A stretch of 64,000 bases of DNA from Marinobacter sp. JH2 (GCF_004353225.1 NZ_CP037934.1:3162001-3226000), one strand, 5' to 3'; positions 27,120 to 36,697 are shown, numbered from the stretch's first letter. A program made the numbers and translations. Notes: generated by a model not told the origin, from the letters alone.

Positions 27120-27977
27120 ATGGCAGTTCAGGTAAGCGATTTCGATCGATTTTCATTCACTCTTTTTATGGCGGTGGCACTCCATGCCATCGCTGTATTG
27201 GGCATTACGTTTGCTCCAGAGCTGCCCAGCTCTGTAGCGAAAACGATGGAAATCACGCTGTCGCAATTTGATGACGAACAAGCCCCGGAGCAAGCGGATT
27301 TTCTGGCGCAGACGAACCAACAGGGTAGCGGCACCGAAAATGTACCCCTGGAAATGACCTCGCCTCAACCGGCCGACGTCAGCCAGCCAGAGGTTGCTGA
27401 CGTGCAGCCTGAGCCGAAAACCACAACAGAACCGCAGCCCAGTCAGAACCGAGCGGTGGTTCAGGCGGAAAACGCTCGGCGGCAGGTGTCGCAACAAAAC
27501 GATGAGGTCGCACCGGAGCCGTTGCCCCGGGCCAAACGCAAAAGCTTGATGGAACGGAGTCTGGAAATTGCCAGCTTGGAAGCCCGGTTCGATGCGCAGC
27601 AGCAAGCCTATGCGCGCAAGCCCCGGGTGATGCGAGTGACGGCGGCTTCTACGCTGAAGTCTAATAACGCATGGTACGTGCAGAACTGGGTCGGCAAAGT
27701 GACTCGGGTAGGGAATATTAATTACCCGACAGAGGCTCGACGAGCGGGCATCTATGGCGATCTGAGAATGCTGGTTTCTATTCGTAAAGATGGCACCATA
27801 AAGGAGGTGACCATTTTGCAGTCGTCGGGCAGCTCGGTACTAGACGACGCAGCCATTCGCATTGTTCGGATGGCTGCGCCTTTTGCGCCTTTCCCGGAAA
27901 GCATGCGTGAGAAAGCGGATGAGTTGGAAATTATACGAACCTGGTCGTTCCAGAAGCGGGGGCTCAGTTCAGGATGA
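27120..27977 (+). CDS. tonB: energy transducer TonB
   Basis: A 285-aa protein that couples the proton motive force to outer-membrane receptors. One N-terminal helix (about residues 12-35) anchors it. A Pro/Gln/Glu-rich periplasmic spacer follows (about 50-150), then a basic, helical segment and the C-terminal TonB domain with NYPTEARRAGIYGDLRMLVSI and VLDDAAIRIVRMAAPFAPFP. The start ATG at 27120 has AGGAC upstream; GTG at 27117 is also possible. No exbB or exbD is adjacent. Its stop overlaps the yqgE start (ATGA). Confidence 0.92.
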   Translation: MAVQVSDFDRFSFTLFMAVALHAIAVLGITFAPELPSSVAKTMEITLSQFDDEQAPEQADFLAQTNQQGSGTENVPLEMTSPQPADVSQPEVADVQPEPKTTTEPQPSQNRAVVQAENARRQVSQQNDEVAPEPLPRAKRKSLMERSLEIASLEARFDAQQQAYARKPRVMRVTAASTLKSNNAWYVQNWVGKVTRVGNINYPTEARRAGIYGDLRMLVSIRKDGTIKEVTILQSSGSSVLDDAAIRIVRMAAPFAPFPESMREKADELEIIRTWSFQKRGLSSG

Positions 27978-28540
27978 TTGAAGATACCACTGCGACAGGT
28001 AGCTTGAAGCACCATTTTCTGGTGGCATCGCCTTGGCTATCCGATCCTCGATTTCACGGTGGACTGATCTATATCTGTGAACACTCGGAGGACGGTGCGC
28101 TGGGTTTGTTGATCAACCAGCCCTTGGGCATCCATCTGGGCGAAATACTGGAACAATTGGACATGCGCGGCGGAGAGCTGGACATACCAGTGTATGCCGG
28201 AGGCCCGGTCGAGCCTGAACGGGGATTCGTGCTGCACTCACCGGGGCGGGAGTGGCAGCACACCGCGCGGGTGACCGACGACGTTTTATTGACCACATCT
28301 CGTGATGTTTTGGAAAGCATCGGTCAGGATGATGGTCCGCACGAATTTCTAGTCGCGCTCGGTTATTCGGGTTGGGGTGAAGGTCAGTTGGAGGAAGAGT
28401 TGGGCAGCAACTCCTGGTTAACATGCCCGGCCACTGATGACGTGTTGTTTCGAACGCCCATTGAAAAGCGTTACGAAGCCGTTCTTAAACTGATCGGCGT
28501 GGATTTGAGTCAGCTTAGCGATTCGGTGGGACATGCCTGA
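27974..28540 (+). CDS. yqgE: YqgE/AlgH family protein
   Basis: A 188-aa protein of the UPF0301 (YqgE/AlgH) family, whose biochemical role is not settled. It starts SLKHHFLVASPWLSDPRFHGGLIYICEHS and contains GALGLLINQPL, PVYAGGPVEPERGFVLH and LGYSGWGEGQLEEEL, all hallmark runs. The start overlaps the tonB stop by 4 bases and the end overlaps ruvX by 8, so it is translated as part of one operon, in an order conserved in Pseudomonas. Confidence 0.95.
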   Translation: MIEDTTATGSLKHHFLVASPWLSDPRFHGGLIYICEHSEDGALGLLINQPLGIHLGEILEQLDMRGGELDIPVYAGGPVEPERGFVLHSPGREWQHTARVTDDVLLTTSRDVLESIGQDDGPHEFLVALGYSGWGEGQLEEELGSNSWLTCPATDDVLFRTPIEKRYEAVLKLIGVDLSQLSDSVGHA

Positions 28541-28973
28541 GGTCGGTAATAGAAGAGTATTGGCGTTTGACTTTGGCACGCGGCGCATTGGCGTAGCCAC
28601 TGGTCAGGAAATGCTGGGTACCGGACAGCCGCTGGCCATGATCCCGGCCCGGGATGGTGTGCCTGATTGGGCTCAGATCGAAGCTTTGTTAGCTGAGTGG
28701 CAGCCGAATCTGGTGCTGGTGGGGTTGCCGCTGAACATGGATGATACCGAAAACGACATGTGCGCCCGAGCCCGAAAGTTCGGCAAGCGCATTCACGGTC
28801 GCTACCATGTGCTGGTGGAAATGGTTGATGAGCGATTGACCAGTTTTGAGGCCAAAGGCCGGGTGATAGCCGACGGTGGTAGTCGGGATTTCGGTCGTCA
28901 TGGTGTAGATGATCTGGCGGCCGTTTTGATTTTGGAAACCTGGTGCCGGGAACAAACCGGCCGAGTTGATTAA
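28533..28973 (+). CDS. ruvX: Holliday junction resolvase-like RuvX (YqgF)
   Basis: A 146-aa RNase H-fold nuclease (YqgF/RuvX), implicated in pre-16S rRNA processing and possibly recombination. It shows LAFDFGTRRIGVATGQ, with the first catalytic Asp, then LVGLPLNMD, MVDERLTSFEA with a second acidic residue, and HGVDDLAAVLILE with the last. All acidic residues appear present. It overlaps yqgE by 8 bases and ends 10 bases before pyrR. Confidence 0.95.
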   Translation: MPEVGNRRVLAFDFGTRRIGVATGQEMLGTGQPLAMIPARDGVPDWAQIEALLAEWQPNLVLVGLPLNMDDTENDMCARARKFGKRIHGRYHVLVEMVDERLTSFEAKGRVIADGGSRDFGRHGVDDLAAVLILETWCREQTGRVD

Positions 28974-28983
28974 CGAGGCTTTA

Positions 28984-29493
28984 ATGACCGCATTGCTTGA
29001 TATCAATCCGTTGCTGGACGAGCTGGAAGCAGGGTTGCGTGATGTTCTGGAGCGCCGGAGTATCAAGAATCCGGCGCTGATTGGTATTCGTACCGGTGGT
29101 GTTTGGATTGCCGACATTCTGAATAAGCGTCTGGGCCTGAAGCAGGACTTTGGTGAGCTGGATATTTCGTTCTATCGTGATGATTTCAGCCGCATCGGGT
29201 TAAACCCGACGGTGACACCGTCCAGTTTGGCGTTTGATACGGAAGGGCGGGATATCATTTTGGTGGACGATGTGATCATGAGTGGTCGCACGATTCGGGC
29301 TGCCATGAACGAGATCTTCGATTATGGCCGTCCTGCCAGTATCATACTCGCTACATTAATTGATTTAGGTGCCAGAGAGTTGCCGATACAGCCGGATGTG
29401 GTCGGTAAAGTGCTTGAGCTGGAAACCTATCAGAGAGTAAAGCTGCGCGGCCCTGAGCCGTTGCGCATTGAATTTCAGGAAACCGGGCAGTAA
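28984..29493 (+). CDS. pyrR: PyrR pyrimidine regulator / uracil phosphoribosyltransferase
   Basis: A 169-aa type I phosphoribosyltransferase. The PRPP loop reads ILVDDVIMSGRTIRAAMNEIFD, and IGIRTGGVWIADIL and ELDISFYRDDF are family runs. In Gram-positives it is an mRNA attenuation regulator; in Pseudomonas-like bacteria its role next to pyrB is less clear, possibly regulation of pyr genes or UMP salvage. No obvious PyrR-type attenuator was seen before pyrB, since the gap is just 27 bases. ATG at 28984 follows GAGG; a TTG at 28966 overlapping ruvX is less likely. Confidence 0.94.
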   Translation: MTALLDINPLLDELEAGLRDVLERRSIKNPALIGIRTGGVWIADILNKRLGLKQDFGELDISFYRDDFSRIGLNPTVTPSSLAFDTEGRDIILVDDVIMSGRTIRAAMNEIFDYGRPASIILATLIDLGARELPIQPDVVGKVLELETYQRVKLRGPEPLRIEFQETGQ

Positions 29494-29520
29494 AACCTTC
29501 CCATTGATAACAGGCGAGCC

Positions 29521-30540
29521 ATGACCGCGATTGACCCTTCCCCGAACCACTTGCAGCTGACCCGGGGTGGTCAGTTGCGACATTTTCTTACCCTTGATGG
29601 CTTGAACCGCGAACTGCTCACCGACATTCTCGATACTGCGGATTCTTTTATCGAGGTGGGTGAACGCAGTATTAAGAAAGTGCCCTTGCTGCGAGGGAGA
29701 ACCGTTGTAAATCTGTTCTTCGAATCCAGTACCCGCACCCGAAGCACGTTTGAATTGGCTGCCAAGCGGCTGTCTGCAGACGTGCTGAATCTTGATATCT
29801 CCACCTCGGCCACGTCCAAAGGTGAATCGCTTTCAGATACCTTGCTAAATCTGGAGGCGATGGCCAGCGATATGTTCGTCGTGCGGCATTCCCAAAGTGG
29901 CGCTCCTCATTTTATTGCGGAAAGCGTGACGCCGGGGGTAGCCATCATCAATGCGGGCGATGGTCGTCATGCACACCCGACTCAAGCCATGCTGGATATG
30001 TTGACCATTCGCCAGCATAAGCGCTCGTTCGCGGGTCTGAAGGTTGCCATCGTTGGCGATATTTTGCATTCCCGCGTGGCTCGTTCCCAGATTCGTGCGC
30101 TGAACGAACTCGGTGCCGAAGAGGTGCGGGTGATTGCACCGGGAACCTTGTTGCCGAGGGATGTCGAGGATTTGGGCTGCACGGTGGAATACGACATGAT
30201 CCGGGGCATGAGAGATCTCGACGTGGTGATCATGCTGCGGCTGCAAAAAGAACGTATGGAAGGTGCTTTGCTGCCGAGTGAGCGAGAGTTCTACCGCTTA
30301 TACGGCCTGAATCAGGATAAGTTGGCGCTGGCCAAACCCGATTGCATTGTGATGCATCCGGGCCCCATTAACCGGGGTGTCGAGATTGAGTCTGCGGTGG
30401 CAGATGGGCCTCAATCGGTGATTCTGAATCAGGTTACTAATGGCATCGCCATCCGCATGGCGGTGATGTCGATGGCCATGGGTGGTCAGATGGCGGAACG
30501 GCAGCAAAAACAGATGGAAAGAGAGGGGGGCCGGGCATGA
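29521..30540 (+). CDS. pyrB: aspartate carbamoyltransferase catalytic subunit PyrB
   Basis: A 339-aa enzyme making carbamoyl aspartate in pyrimidine synthesis. The carbamoyl-phosphate loop is [13 protein letters not shown] and [12 protein letters not shown] carries the conserved His. [20 protein letters not shown] and [11 protein letters not shown] runs are also seen. The extra N-terminal residues (about 25, compared with E. coli) are typical of the Pseudomonas enzyme, which forms a dodecamer with inactive PyrC'. Its stop overlaps the start of the next gene (ATGA), consistent with equal production of both subunits. Confidence 0.97.
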   Translation: MTAIDPSPNHLQLTRGGQLRHFLTLDGLNRELLTDILDTADSFIEVGERSIKKVPLLRGRTVVNLFFESSTRTRSTFELAAKRLSADVLNLDISTSATSKGESLSDTLLNLEAMASDMFVVRHSQSGAPHFIAESVTPGVAIINAGDGRHAHPTQAMLDMLTIRQHKRSFAGLKVAIVGDILHSRVARSQIRALNELGAEEVRVIAPGTLLPRDVEDLGCTVEYDMIRGMRDLDVVIMLRLQKERMEGALLPSEREFYRLYGLNQDKLALAKPDCIVMHPGPINRGVEIESAVADGPQSVILNQVTNGIAIRMAVMSMAMGGQMAERQQKQMEREGGRA

Positions 30541-31835
30541 AGGCGGGTTCACAAGATAAAAGCCTTAAAATAACCGGCGGTACCTTGTTTGATGGCACAG
30601 GCACCGAGAGCGACAACCCGGGCCTGTTAATAAAAGAAGGCAAGATCGTGGCCATGGGTGCGGATGCGCTAAGTGCCGAGGTCGATCAGCAATACGATGC
30701 CAGTGGCTATGTGATTGCGCCGGGGTTCATCGACCTTTGCTGCAACCTGCGGGAGCCGGGTAACGGGCAAAAGGGGAATATCGCATCAGAAACCTTGGCC
30801 GCCGCCCACGGGGGCTTTACCACCGTGTGTGCGTCTCCTGAGACCTCGCCGGTCAATGATTCCAGTGCGGTAACACATCTGATTCGAGACGGGGCTTCAT
30901 CACGGGGTTCGGTTCGTGTCTTGCCCATTGGGGCAATTACCCGGGGCTTGGAAGGAGAGCTTCTCAGCGATTTGGCCGGGCTTAAAAACGCAGGCTGTGT
31001 GGCTGTGGGTAATGGCTCTCGTGGTATTAAAAACGCCCGGATTATGCGCCGCTGTATGGCTTACGCCCGGACCTTCGGTTTGACGGTTATGTTCAGCCCC
31101 GAAAATCAGGCGTTGGCGGCGGATGGTTACGCCCATGATGGTCAGGTGACCACTCGCCTTGGTCTGTTGGGTATCCCGGAGGTGGCGGAAACGGCCGCGG
31201 TGATGGAAATGCTGCTACTTGCCGAAGAAACGGGCGTGAAGCTGCATCTTAGCCAGCTGTCCAGTGGCCGCAGTGTTGAGATGGTGGCGGCTGCTCGTCA
31301 GCGAGGCGTAAAGGTGACAGCCGATGTGGCCATGCACCAGCTGTGTTTCACCGAAGAGGCGCTGGCGGGTTTTGATAGCCGCTACCACGTTCGCCCGCCG
31401 CTGCGATCTGAAGCCGATCGGCAAGCTCTGGTGGCAGGTGTTCAGGCCGGAGTGATCGATGCCATCGTCAGTCAACATCAGCCTCATGATACGGCCGCCA
31501 AGCAAGCGCCGTTGCCCGCAACTGAACCGGGCTTATCCAGTATTGAGAGTGTGCTTTCGCTGGGTTTGGAGTTGGTCGAAAGCGGGGAGTTGAGCCGGCA
31601 ACGCTTACTGACCGCGCTTACCGAAGGGCCGGGGCGTATTGTTGGCTTATCGCCTGAGATCACGTGTGGAGCCGTTGCGGATTTGTGCATCTTCAATCCA
31701 GCTGCTAGCTGGCAGCCGTCTGAACAAACCTTGGTGTCTACTGGTAAACACGCACCGCTGGTGGAGCGGAAATTGTCAGGAAAGGTCGAGCTGACGTTGG
31801 TGGCTGGCCGTCCGGTTTGGGTGGATAGCCACTAA
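30537..31835 (+). CDS. pyrX: dihydroorotase-like PyrC', probably inactive ATCase subunit
   Basis: A 432-aa amidohydrolase-fold protein. At the position of the dihydroorotase metal motif (DxHxHxR) the sequence reads [10 protein letters not shown]: both histidines are replaced. Later ligands are also poorly kept; [18 protein letters not shown] retains one His region and SQHQPHD is present. This pattern matches the Pseudomonas pseudo-dihydroorotase that has no enzyme activity but is needed to assemble active PyrB. It overlaps pyrB by four bases. The true dihydroorotase must lie elsewhere. The gene symbol is a convention for this inactive form. Confidence 0.93.
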   Translation: MKAGSQDKSLKITGGTLFDGTGTESDNPGLLIKEGKIVAMGADALSAEVDQQYDASGYVIAPGFIDLCCNLREPGNGQKGNIASETLAAAHGGFTTVCASPETSPVNDSSAVTHLIRDGASSRGSVRVLPIGAITRGLEGELLSDLAGLKNAGCVAVGNGSRGIKNARIMRRCMAYARTFGLTVMFSPENQALAADGYAHDGQVTTRLGLLGIPEVAETAAVMEMLLLAEETGVKLHLSQLSSGRSVEMVAAARQRGVKVTADVAMHQLCFTEEALAGFDSRYHVRPPLRSEADRQALVAGVQAGVIDAIVSQHQPHDTAAKQAPLPATEPGLSSIESVLSLGLELVESGELSRQRLLTALTEGPGRIVGLSPEITCGAVADLCIFNPAASWQPSEQTLVSTGKHAPLVERKLSGKVELTLVAGRPVWVDSH

Positions 31836-31846
31836 CGTTCACCTCA

Positions 31847-31882
31847 GGATTCGACGGAGGCAGCATTACCTCTGTCGAATCC
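31847..31882 (+). terminator. strong stem-loop after the pyr operon
   Basis: A 14-pair stem (31847-31860 with 31869-31882, one G-T pair) and an 8-base loop, 12 bases after the PyrC' stop. No U-tract follows, so it may stabilise the 3' end or terminate weakly. Confidence 0.5.
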
Positions 31883-32040
31883 ATCACAAATTGTAGCCAA
31901 TATTCTTAAAAGGCCTTGCGGGCAGTCACCTCAGCCAACGTATCCTAGATCCCCTCCAACTACCATAACTCGTAAAAATGAATGAGTTGCTGGCATCCAG
32001 CCAGTCTATGCTTTTGACAATAATAATTAGGAGTCATCCC

Positions 32041-33060
32041 GTGAAACCCATTCGATTCACCCGCGGTATCGCTAGGGCTGCCGCACTTTGCGCCAGTTTG
32101 ATTGCTCCGATGCATGCGCAAGCTCAGACCGACATCATTGAACGCTCGTTTTGTGTGTTTGATCCAGTAGGTGCTAATGGTCCGCTCTTCTCGATTACTA
32201 AAGAATTTCAGCCGGTCGCCCTTCAACGTGGAATCAAACTGAATCTGCGTGCATACACCGATGAAAAAGTGGCGGCAGAAGACTTCAAGGCGGGCCAGTG
32301 TGATGCGGTCTTGTTGACGGGCACCCGCGCTCGGGAATTCAACAAGTTTACCGGGACGCTTGAGGCCATGGGGGCGATCCCTGGTGAGCGAGAAATGCGT
32401 TTACTGTTCAATACTCTGAGTCAGCCCAAGGCGCGCCCATTCCTGATTGACGGTCCTTATGAAGTGGCGGGTGTTTTCCCCGGCGGTGCCGTGTATCTGC
32501 ATGCCCGAGATCGGACTCTGGATACGGTCGAAAAGCTGCAGGGTAAACGTGTCGCCACTCTGGATTACGACACAGCGTCGGTGCGGATGGTTCGCCATGT
32601 GGGCGCTTCGGTGGTAGGTTCAAACTCAGCCAATTTTGCCGGTAAATTCAATAACGGCAGTGTCGATTTTGCCTATGCACCTGCGGTGGCGTATCAGCCC
32701 CTCGAACTCTATAAAGGCATTGGCGACAAAGGCGGTGTGTTCAAATACGCGCTGGGTTATATGAATTTCCAGGTGATCATCAACATGGAGCGATTCCCCG
32801 AAGATGCTGGTCAAATGGTGCGTGACGAATCCATCAAGCGTATCGACGAGGCCTACGAAATTATTGCCGAAGCAGAAGCCAGCATTCCCGATAACGTTTG
32901 GGTGAATTTGCCCCAGGAAGATACGGCTGAGTACGACAAAATGCTTCGTCAGGTACGGATGTCGTTGCTCGAGGAGGGCGTATACGACGAGCGCGCCATC
33001 AAATTGATGAAAGCGATACGTTGCCGTGTCGATGGCGCCAGATCGGAATGTGCTTCTTAA
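32041..33060 (+). CDS. periplasmic solute-binding protein of a TRAP-like system
   Basis: A 339-aa exported protein. The signal peptide ends in MHAQAQ, cleaved near residue 29. The mature part has a binding-protein look, with KAGQCDAVLLTGTRAREFN, VEKLQGKRVATLDYDTASVR, GSVDFAYAPAVAYQPLELYKG and a C-terminal helical stretch. From memory it resembles the 'putative solute-binding protein' family DUF6091 of marine gammaproteobacteria, which is not experimentally characterised. GTG at 32041 is preceded by TTAGGAG; ATG at 31978 would spoil the signal peptide. A lipoprotein and a fused TRAP permease follow on the same strand after an inserted HU gene, so it is likely the substrate receptor for that permease. 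Substrate unknown. Confidence 0.75.
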   Translation: MKPIRFTRGIARAAALCASLIAPMHAQAQTDIIERSFCVFDPVGANGPLFSITKEFQPVALQRGIKLNLRAYTDEKVAAEDFKAGQCDAVLLTGTRAREFNKFTGTLEAMGAIPGEREMRLLFNTLSQPKARPFLIDGPYEVAGVFPGGAVYLHARDRTLDTVEKLQGKRVATLDYDTASVRMVRHVGASVVGSNSANFAGKFNNGSVDFAYAPAVAYQPLELYKGIGDKGGVFKYALGYMNFQVIINMERFPEDAGQMVRDESIKRIDEAYEIIAEAEASIPDNVWVNLPQEDTAEYDKMLRQVRMSLLEEGVYDERAIKLMKAIRCRVDGARSECAS

Positions 33061-33079
33061 AGTAAGCAGGTAGAGATAT

Positions 33080-33097
33080 AGCCCGCCTAAGCGGGCT
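33080..33097. terminator. stem-loop between convergent genes
   Basis: AGCCCGC, a four-base loop, then GCGGGCT, lying between the stops of the binding-protein gene (33060) and the convergent HU gene (33107). It is a perfect 7-pair stem with no clear T-tract, so it may act weakly in both directions. Confidence 0.5.
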
Positions 33098-33106
33098 AGC
33101 GCTGAC

Positions 33107-33379
33107 TCAATTGACGGCGTCTTTCAGTGTCTTTCCGGGTTTGAAGCCCACGGTCTTGCTGGCGGCGATCTGAATGGCAGCACCGGTTTGCGGGTTTCTA
33201 CCGTTGCGAGCTTCTCGCTTGCGAACTGAAAAGGTTCCGAAACCGATGAGGCTGATGTCGTCGCCCCGGGCTGCTGCAGCGGTAATTTGATCGGTCACCG
33301 CATTGATCACCTCGCCGGCTTTTTCCCGGGTTAGTCCGGTTTGATCAGCGATAGCGGCAGAGAGTTCAGGTTTGCGCAT
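33107..33379 (-). CDS. HU family DNA-binding protein
   Basis: A 90-aa nucleoid protein. It has the HU/IHF fold run SLIGFGTFSVRKREARNGRNPQTG with the DNA-binding arm and PGKTLKDAVN at the C-terminus. It is closer to HU than IHF by its arm and ending. ATG at 33379 follows CAGGAG; earlier in-frame codons up to 33481 lack support. It sits alone on the minus strand between two genes that appear to belong to one transport system, so it probably has its own promoter in the 33380-33535 gap. Confidence 0.92.
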   Translation of the reverse strand: MRKPELSAAIADQTGLTREKAGEVINAVTDQITAAAARGDDISLIGFGTFSVRKREARNGRNPQTGAAIQIAASKTVGFKPGKTLKDAVN

Positions 33380-33535
33380 TAGGTACTCCTGTCTTTTATT
33401 TTGGTTGTAATCTTTGTTTGAGCTGCCAAGCGCAGGCGGGCAGCGTATGCAATCTATAGTGGGTTTGGCGCGAATGTGCAAACCCGAGCCTCAATGATCT
33501 GAGAATACGCATAAGAATAAAAGGGTGTAGTTGAT

Positions 33536-34588
33536 ATGACAGTTTTCCGGAAAAAGATGGCTTCAGGTGCGCGGCTACGTGGTTTCGTGGCTGCGGTTGC
33601 AGCCAGCATGGCGTTAAGTGGATGTGGGGCGGTCAACCACATGATTTACAAGACCACTGGCGATGTGATGAAGGGGTTTTCTCGCAATCATACCGTGCCG
33701 TACCTGATGCAGTCTGACGACCTTGCGATGGGATGTACCATGAGTGAAGCCACGGCACCGTTGCTGATGTCGTTTGGCCGCGTAACCAGCGAGCCGGATC
33801 AAATCGCTGTGGTGCTATACCTCTCCGCCGGCGGCTGCGCCGAAGAACGAGCCATCGGGCACGAGCTTAACGGTATGTCGAAGCTGTACGCTAATGATGG
33901 CACCGGGGCTGAAGATGCGTTTATTCAGAAAAAGCGTGCCTATACCGTCGCCGCCAAGCGCTATTTTAAAGGTTGGCAGCACCACAACGCCCATTACGGC
34001 GATCCGGATGGAGGGGAGTGCCCAAGCTTTGACGACGAGGCCGATGAGTTCATCTACATGGCTGGATTGTTGTCGGGTATGCAAGCGCTGAGTGCTCAAA
34101 TTCAGGCTTCGTCATCCATTGGCGTGCCATTCAATACAGGCTCAATTGTTGGTCGTGCGAGTCAGTGTTTGGATAACAGCCAGTGGTGGGGTGCACCAAT
34201 GGGCCTGAGAGCTACCGTATGGGCCATGATTCCAGGCACTCAGCCGCAGGGTGAAAATGCCTTTGAGCGTTTGTCTGCCGCGCAAGAGCAAGGTAAGGAG
34301 GCTGGGGTCCGCTTGGGTCACGTTTTCCACGCTATTGCCGCCACCAACAAAAACGATACGGCCCTCGTGAAGGCTATTATTCGCGACTTCGCCGAGTCCG
34401 AAAAAACGGTTGAGGTTAGCGAAGACTGGCGTTTCATTGATGCTATGGCCCGAAACATGCTGGTGACCATCTCCGACAAGCTGTGGATGGAAAATACAGG
34501 GCACCGGACACCAACTGGCCGTTTCGGCTCGTTCTGGGATGATCAGCGAGCGCCCGTTGAAACCATGGATCTCGACGATCTGTTGTAA
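33536..34588 (+). CDS. lipoprotein linked to TRAP-like permease
   Basis: A 350-aa protein with a bacterial lipobox, MALSGCGAV, predicting acylation at Cys30 and anchoring to a membrane. No enzyme motif is recognised. The mature part is mostly helical, with three Cys residues in ECPSFDDEADEF, GCTMSEA and QCLDNSQWW contexts. TatT-type lipoproteins in some bacteria associate with TRAP binding proteins; by position this one may do the same, but the sequence link is not established. It ends 27 bases before the permease gene. The start ATG at 33536 has AAAAGGG upstream. Confidence 0.7.
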   Translation: MTVFRKKMASGARLRGFVAAVAASMALSGCGAVNHMIYKTTGDVMKGFSRNHTVPYLMQSDDLAMGCTMSEATAPLLMSFGRVTSEPDQIAVVLYLSAGGCAEERAIGHELNGMSKLYANDGTGAEDAFIQKKRAYTVAAKRYFKGWQHHNAHYGDPDGGECPSFDDEADEFIYMAGLLSGMQALSAQIQASSSIGVPFNTGSIVGRASQCLDNSQWWGAPMGLRATVWAMIPGTQPQGENAFERLSAAQEQGKEAGVRLGHVFHAIAATNKNDTALVKAIIRDFAESEKTVEVSEDWRFIDAMARNMLVTISDKLWMENTGHRTPTGRFGSFWDDQRAPVETMDLDDLL

Positions 34589-34615
34589 ATCCGTCATTTT
34601 CCAGGGTGGGCTGTC

Positions 34616-36682
34616 ATGATTCAGGGTCGAATGAACCGTAGTGGGCTGGAGTGGTTTTCTTCACTGCCGGCCTGTCTGCTTTTGCTTGCTGTTGTGTTGT
34701 TTTCTACCAGCAGTGACATCCATAACCAAATGCTCCGGGGTGGGGAGCAGATGTGGAGTGGCTATTACAAGCTGCGAATGGATCCGGTCCAGCCTCAATG
34801 CAAGGTCATTCAGGATGTGGATGCCGCAGTGGCGAAGGAAATGGCCGAAGCGCCGCCGGCTGACGACCCTATGGCAGCGCTACTGGGGGATTTTGAGAAA
34901 GACCCCGCTGAAGTCCGTTTGGCGATTGAACGTTCAGCCGCGGATTGCCGTGCAGCCCATACCAGTTACGCCGAGTTGCAAGATAAATTAACACCGGGCG
35001 TAACGGCGTATCGGACCGTTGAATTGTTTGTGGCTGACTTGATTGCGTTTGGGCTTGCCGCACAGCGCTATATTTTGGTCATTTTGGTGATGCTGTGTGC
35101 TGTCACCGCTACGTTAACGCGTCACCATATTGCCATGCGCGCGATGGAAACCCGGCTGGATTATACGGTTTCCATGATCCTGCAAACCATTGCTAACGCG
35201 ATGCTGCTCGGGTCCAGTGTGATTTTTCGGCAGTCTACACTCGCTAGCAGTACGGCATTGTCCAGCGAAGAGATGTTACTGCATAACTTCTGGATCGCCG
35301 GTTTCGCCTGCTTGACCTTGGCCAGTTTGTATCGCCTCGTTCGTGTACCTGATGGCCTCGAGCCTGGCGGAAGTCCGAGCAAAGCCTTCATGGCTGTCCC
35401 CCTGTATACCGTGATGTGTTTGATTTCGGGCAGCTACTTTGCGCTGATTGGTCACTCGTCCGGCATCGGTATCTATCTGGGCAAGATGGTTGAGTTGGCG
35501 GATATGTTCTTGAATGTGGGCTTGTATGTTTGGGTGGGCATGATGCTCAAACAGACCAAGTTGGCCACACTGGTGTTTGATGTATTCCGTCCGTGGCGTA
35601 TGCCGCCGGAGATGCTGGCTGTGGTTGCGGTGCTGGTGGCAGCCATTCCTACGGCATACACCGGCGCGTCCGGCATCTTCGTCATCGCCGCTGGCGCGGT
35701 TATATACAGTGAGTTGCGGGCGGCAGGTGCGCGGCGTCATCTAGCGTTAGCCGCTACCGCTATGTCTGGTTCGCTAGGGGTGGTGCTGCGGCCCTGCTTG
35801 CTGGTGGTCGTGATTGCTTATCTGAATCGCGAGGTCACGACCGATGAGCTGTTCGGTTGGGGTATTTGGGTGTTTGTGTTGACCGCCACTTTGTTCGGCA
35901 TCGTAGCGACCACCGTTAACCGCCAAAGCCAATTCAACCTCGCTCCCAGTTCAGAAGCCTTCCCTGCGAGCATTCGGGCCCTTCGGCCTTTGCTTCCTTA
36001 TGTCCTCGTGATTGTGTCGGTGGTGCTGCTGTACCGCTTTGCGCTCGATGTGAAAATGGACGAATTTTCCGCGCCGCGCCTCCTTCCCGTAATCATGCTG
36101 TCGATTTTGCTGTACGAACACGTAAGTCGTAAGCGGAAGCAGGCTGTTTCGTTCAACGGTAACCCCCATCATGGGCTGGAACGAAGCGTTCGAAATGCCA
36201 CCAATGACACCACGGCGGAGATTGGCGCTCTGCTGCTGTTGTTGGGGTTGTCGGTGAGTATCGGTGGCGTTATCGAACGGTCCCACATTATGGCAGCCTT
36301 CCCCCAGGCCTTTGACAGTGCCTGGTCGGCGATGCTGCTGATGGTGGTTATCCTGGTCATTCTGGGCATGATTATGGATGCCTTTGGTGCGGTGATTCTG
36401 GTGACGGCAACGGTCGCAACCATTGCCTATTCCAGCGGTATCCACCCAGTTCATTTCTGGATGGTGACATTGGTCGCTTTTGAGTTGGGTTACTTGAGCC
36501 CGCCGGTTGCGCTGAACCACTTGCTGACCCGGCAAGTGGTGGGGGAAGCCGAGGTGTTGGCGGCACAAGCTGAAGAGGGCACCTTCTATCAGCGTCATGA
36601 ACGCATCATTATGCCGTTGATTGCGATGGGTATTTCTCTAGTGCTGGTGGCGTTCGTACCGTTGCTGTTCTACGCCAGTTAA
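34616..36682 (+). CDS. TRAP transporter fused permease (DctM-like large subunit)
   Basis: A 688-aa integral membrane protein. The C-terminal half has DctM-like features: GMIMDAFGAVILVTATVATI, HFWMVTLVAFELGYLSPPVALNHLL (each partial) and many hydrophobic helices. The N-terminal part has a helix, an extracytoplasmic loop of about 110 residues rich in Asp, Glu and Ala, and further helices that could replace the small DctQ subunit; no separate small-subunit gene is present. TRAP carriers use sodium or proton gradients with a periplasmic binding protein, here probably the gene at 32041. ATG at 34616 follows CCAGGGTGGG. Substrate unknown. Confidence 0.8.
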   Translation: MIQGRMNRSGLEWFSSLPACLLLLAVVLFSTSSDIHNQMLRGGEQMWSGYYKLRMDPVQPQCKVIQDVDAAVAKEMAEAPPADDPMAALLGDFEKDPAEVRLAIERSAADCRAAHTSYAELQDKLTPGVTAYRTVELFVADLIAFGLAAQRYILVILVMLCAVTATLTRHHIAMRAMETRLDYTVSMILQTIANAMLLGSSVIFRQSTLASSTALSSEEMLLHNFWIAGFACLTLASLYRLVRVPDGLEPGGSPSKAFMAVPLYTVMCLISGSYFALIGHSSGIGIYLGKMVELADMFLNVGLYVWVGMMLKQTKLATLVFDVFRPWRMPPEMLAVVAVLVAAIPTAYTGASGIFVIAAGAVIYSELRAAGARRHLALAATAMSGSLGVVLRPCLLVVVIAYLNREVTTDELFGWGIWVFVLTATLFGIVATTVNRQSQFNLAPSSEAFPASIRALRPLLPYVLVIVSVVLLYRFALDVKMDEFSAPRLLPVIMLSILLYEHVSRKRKQAVSFNGNPHHGLERSVRNATNDTTAEIGALLLLLGLSVSIGGVIERSHIMAAFPQAFDSAWSAMLLMVVILVILGMIMDAFGAVILVTATVATIAYSSGIHPVHFWMVTLVAFELGYLSPPVALNHLLTRQVVGEAEVLAAQAEEGTFYQRHERIIMPLIAMGISLVLVAFVPLLFYAS

Positions 36683-36697
36683 GCGTTAACAGAGCAC

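Noticed and set aside
35951..36598. A 215-residue minus-strand reading frame over the TRAP permease
   Set aside because: His/Gln-rich shadow of the membrane helices; no family match.
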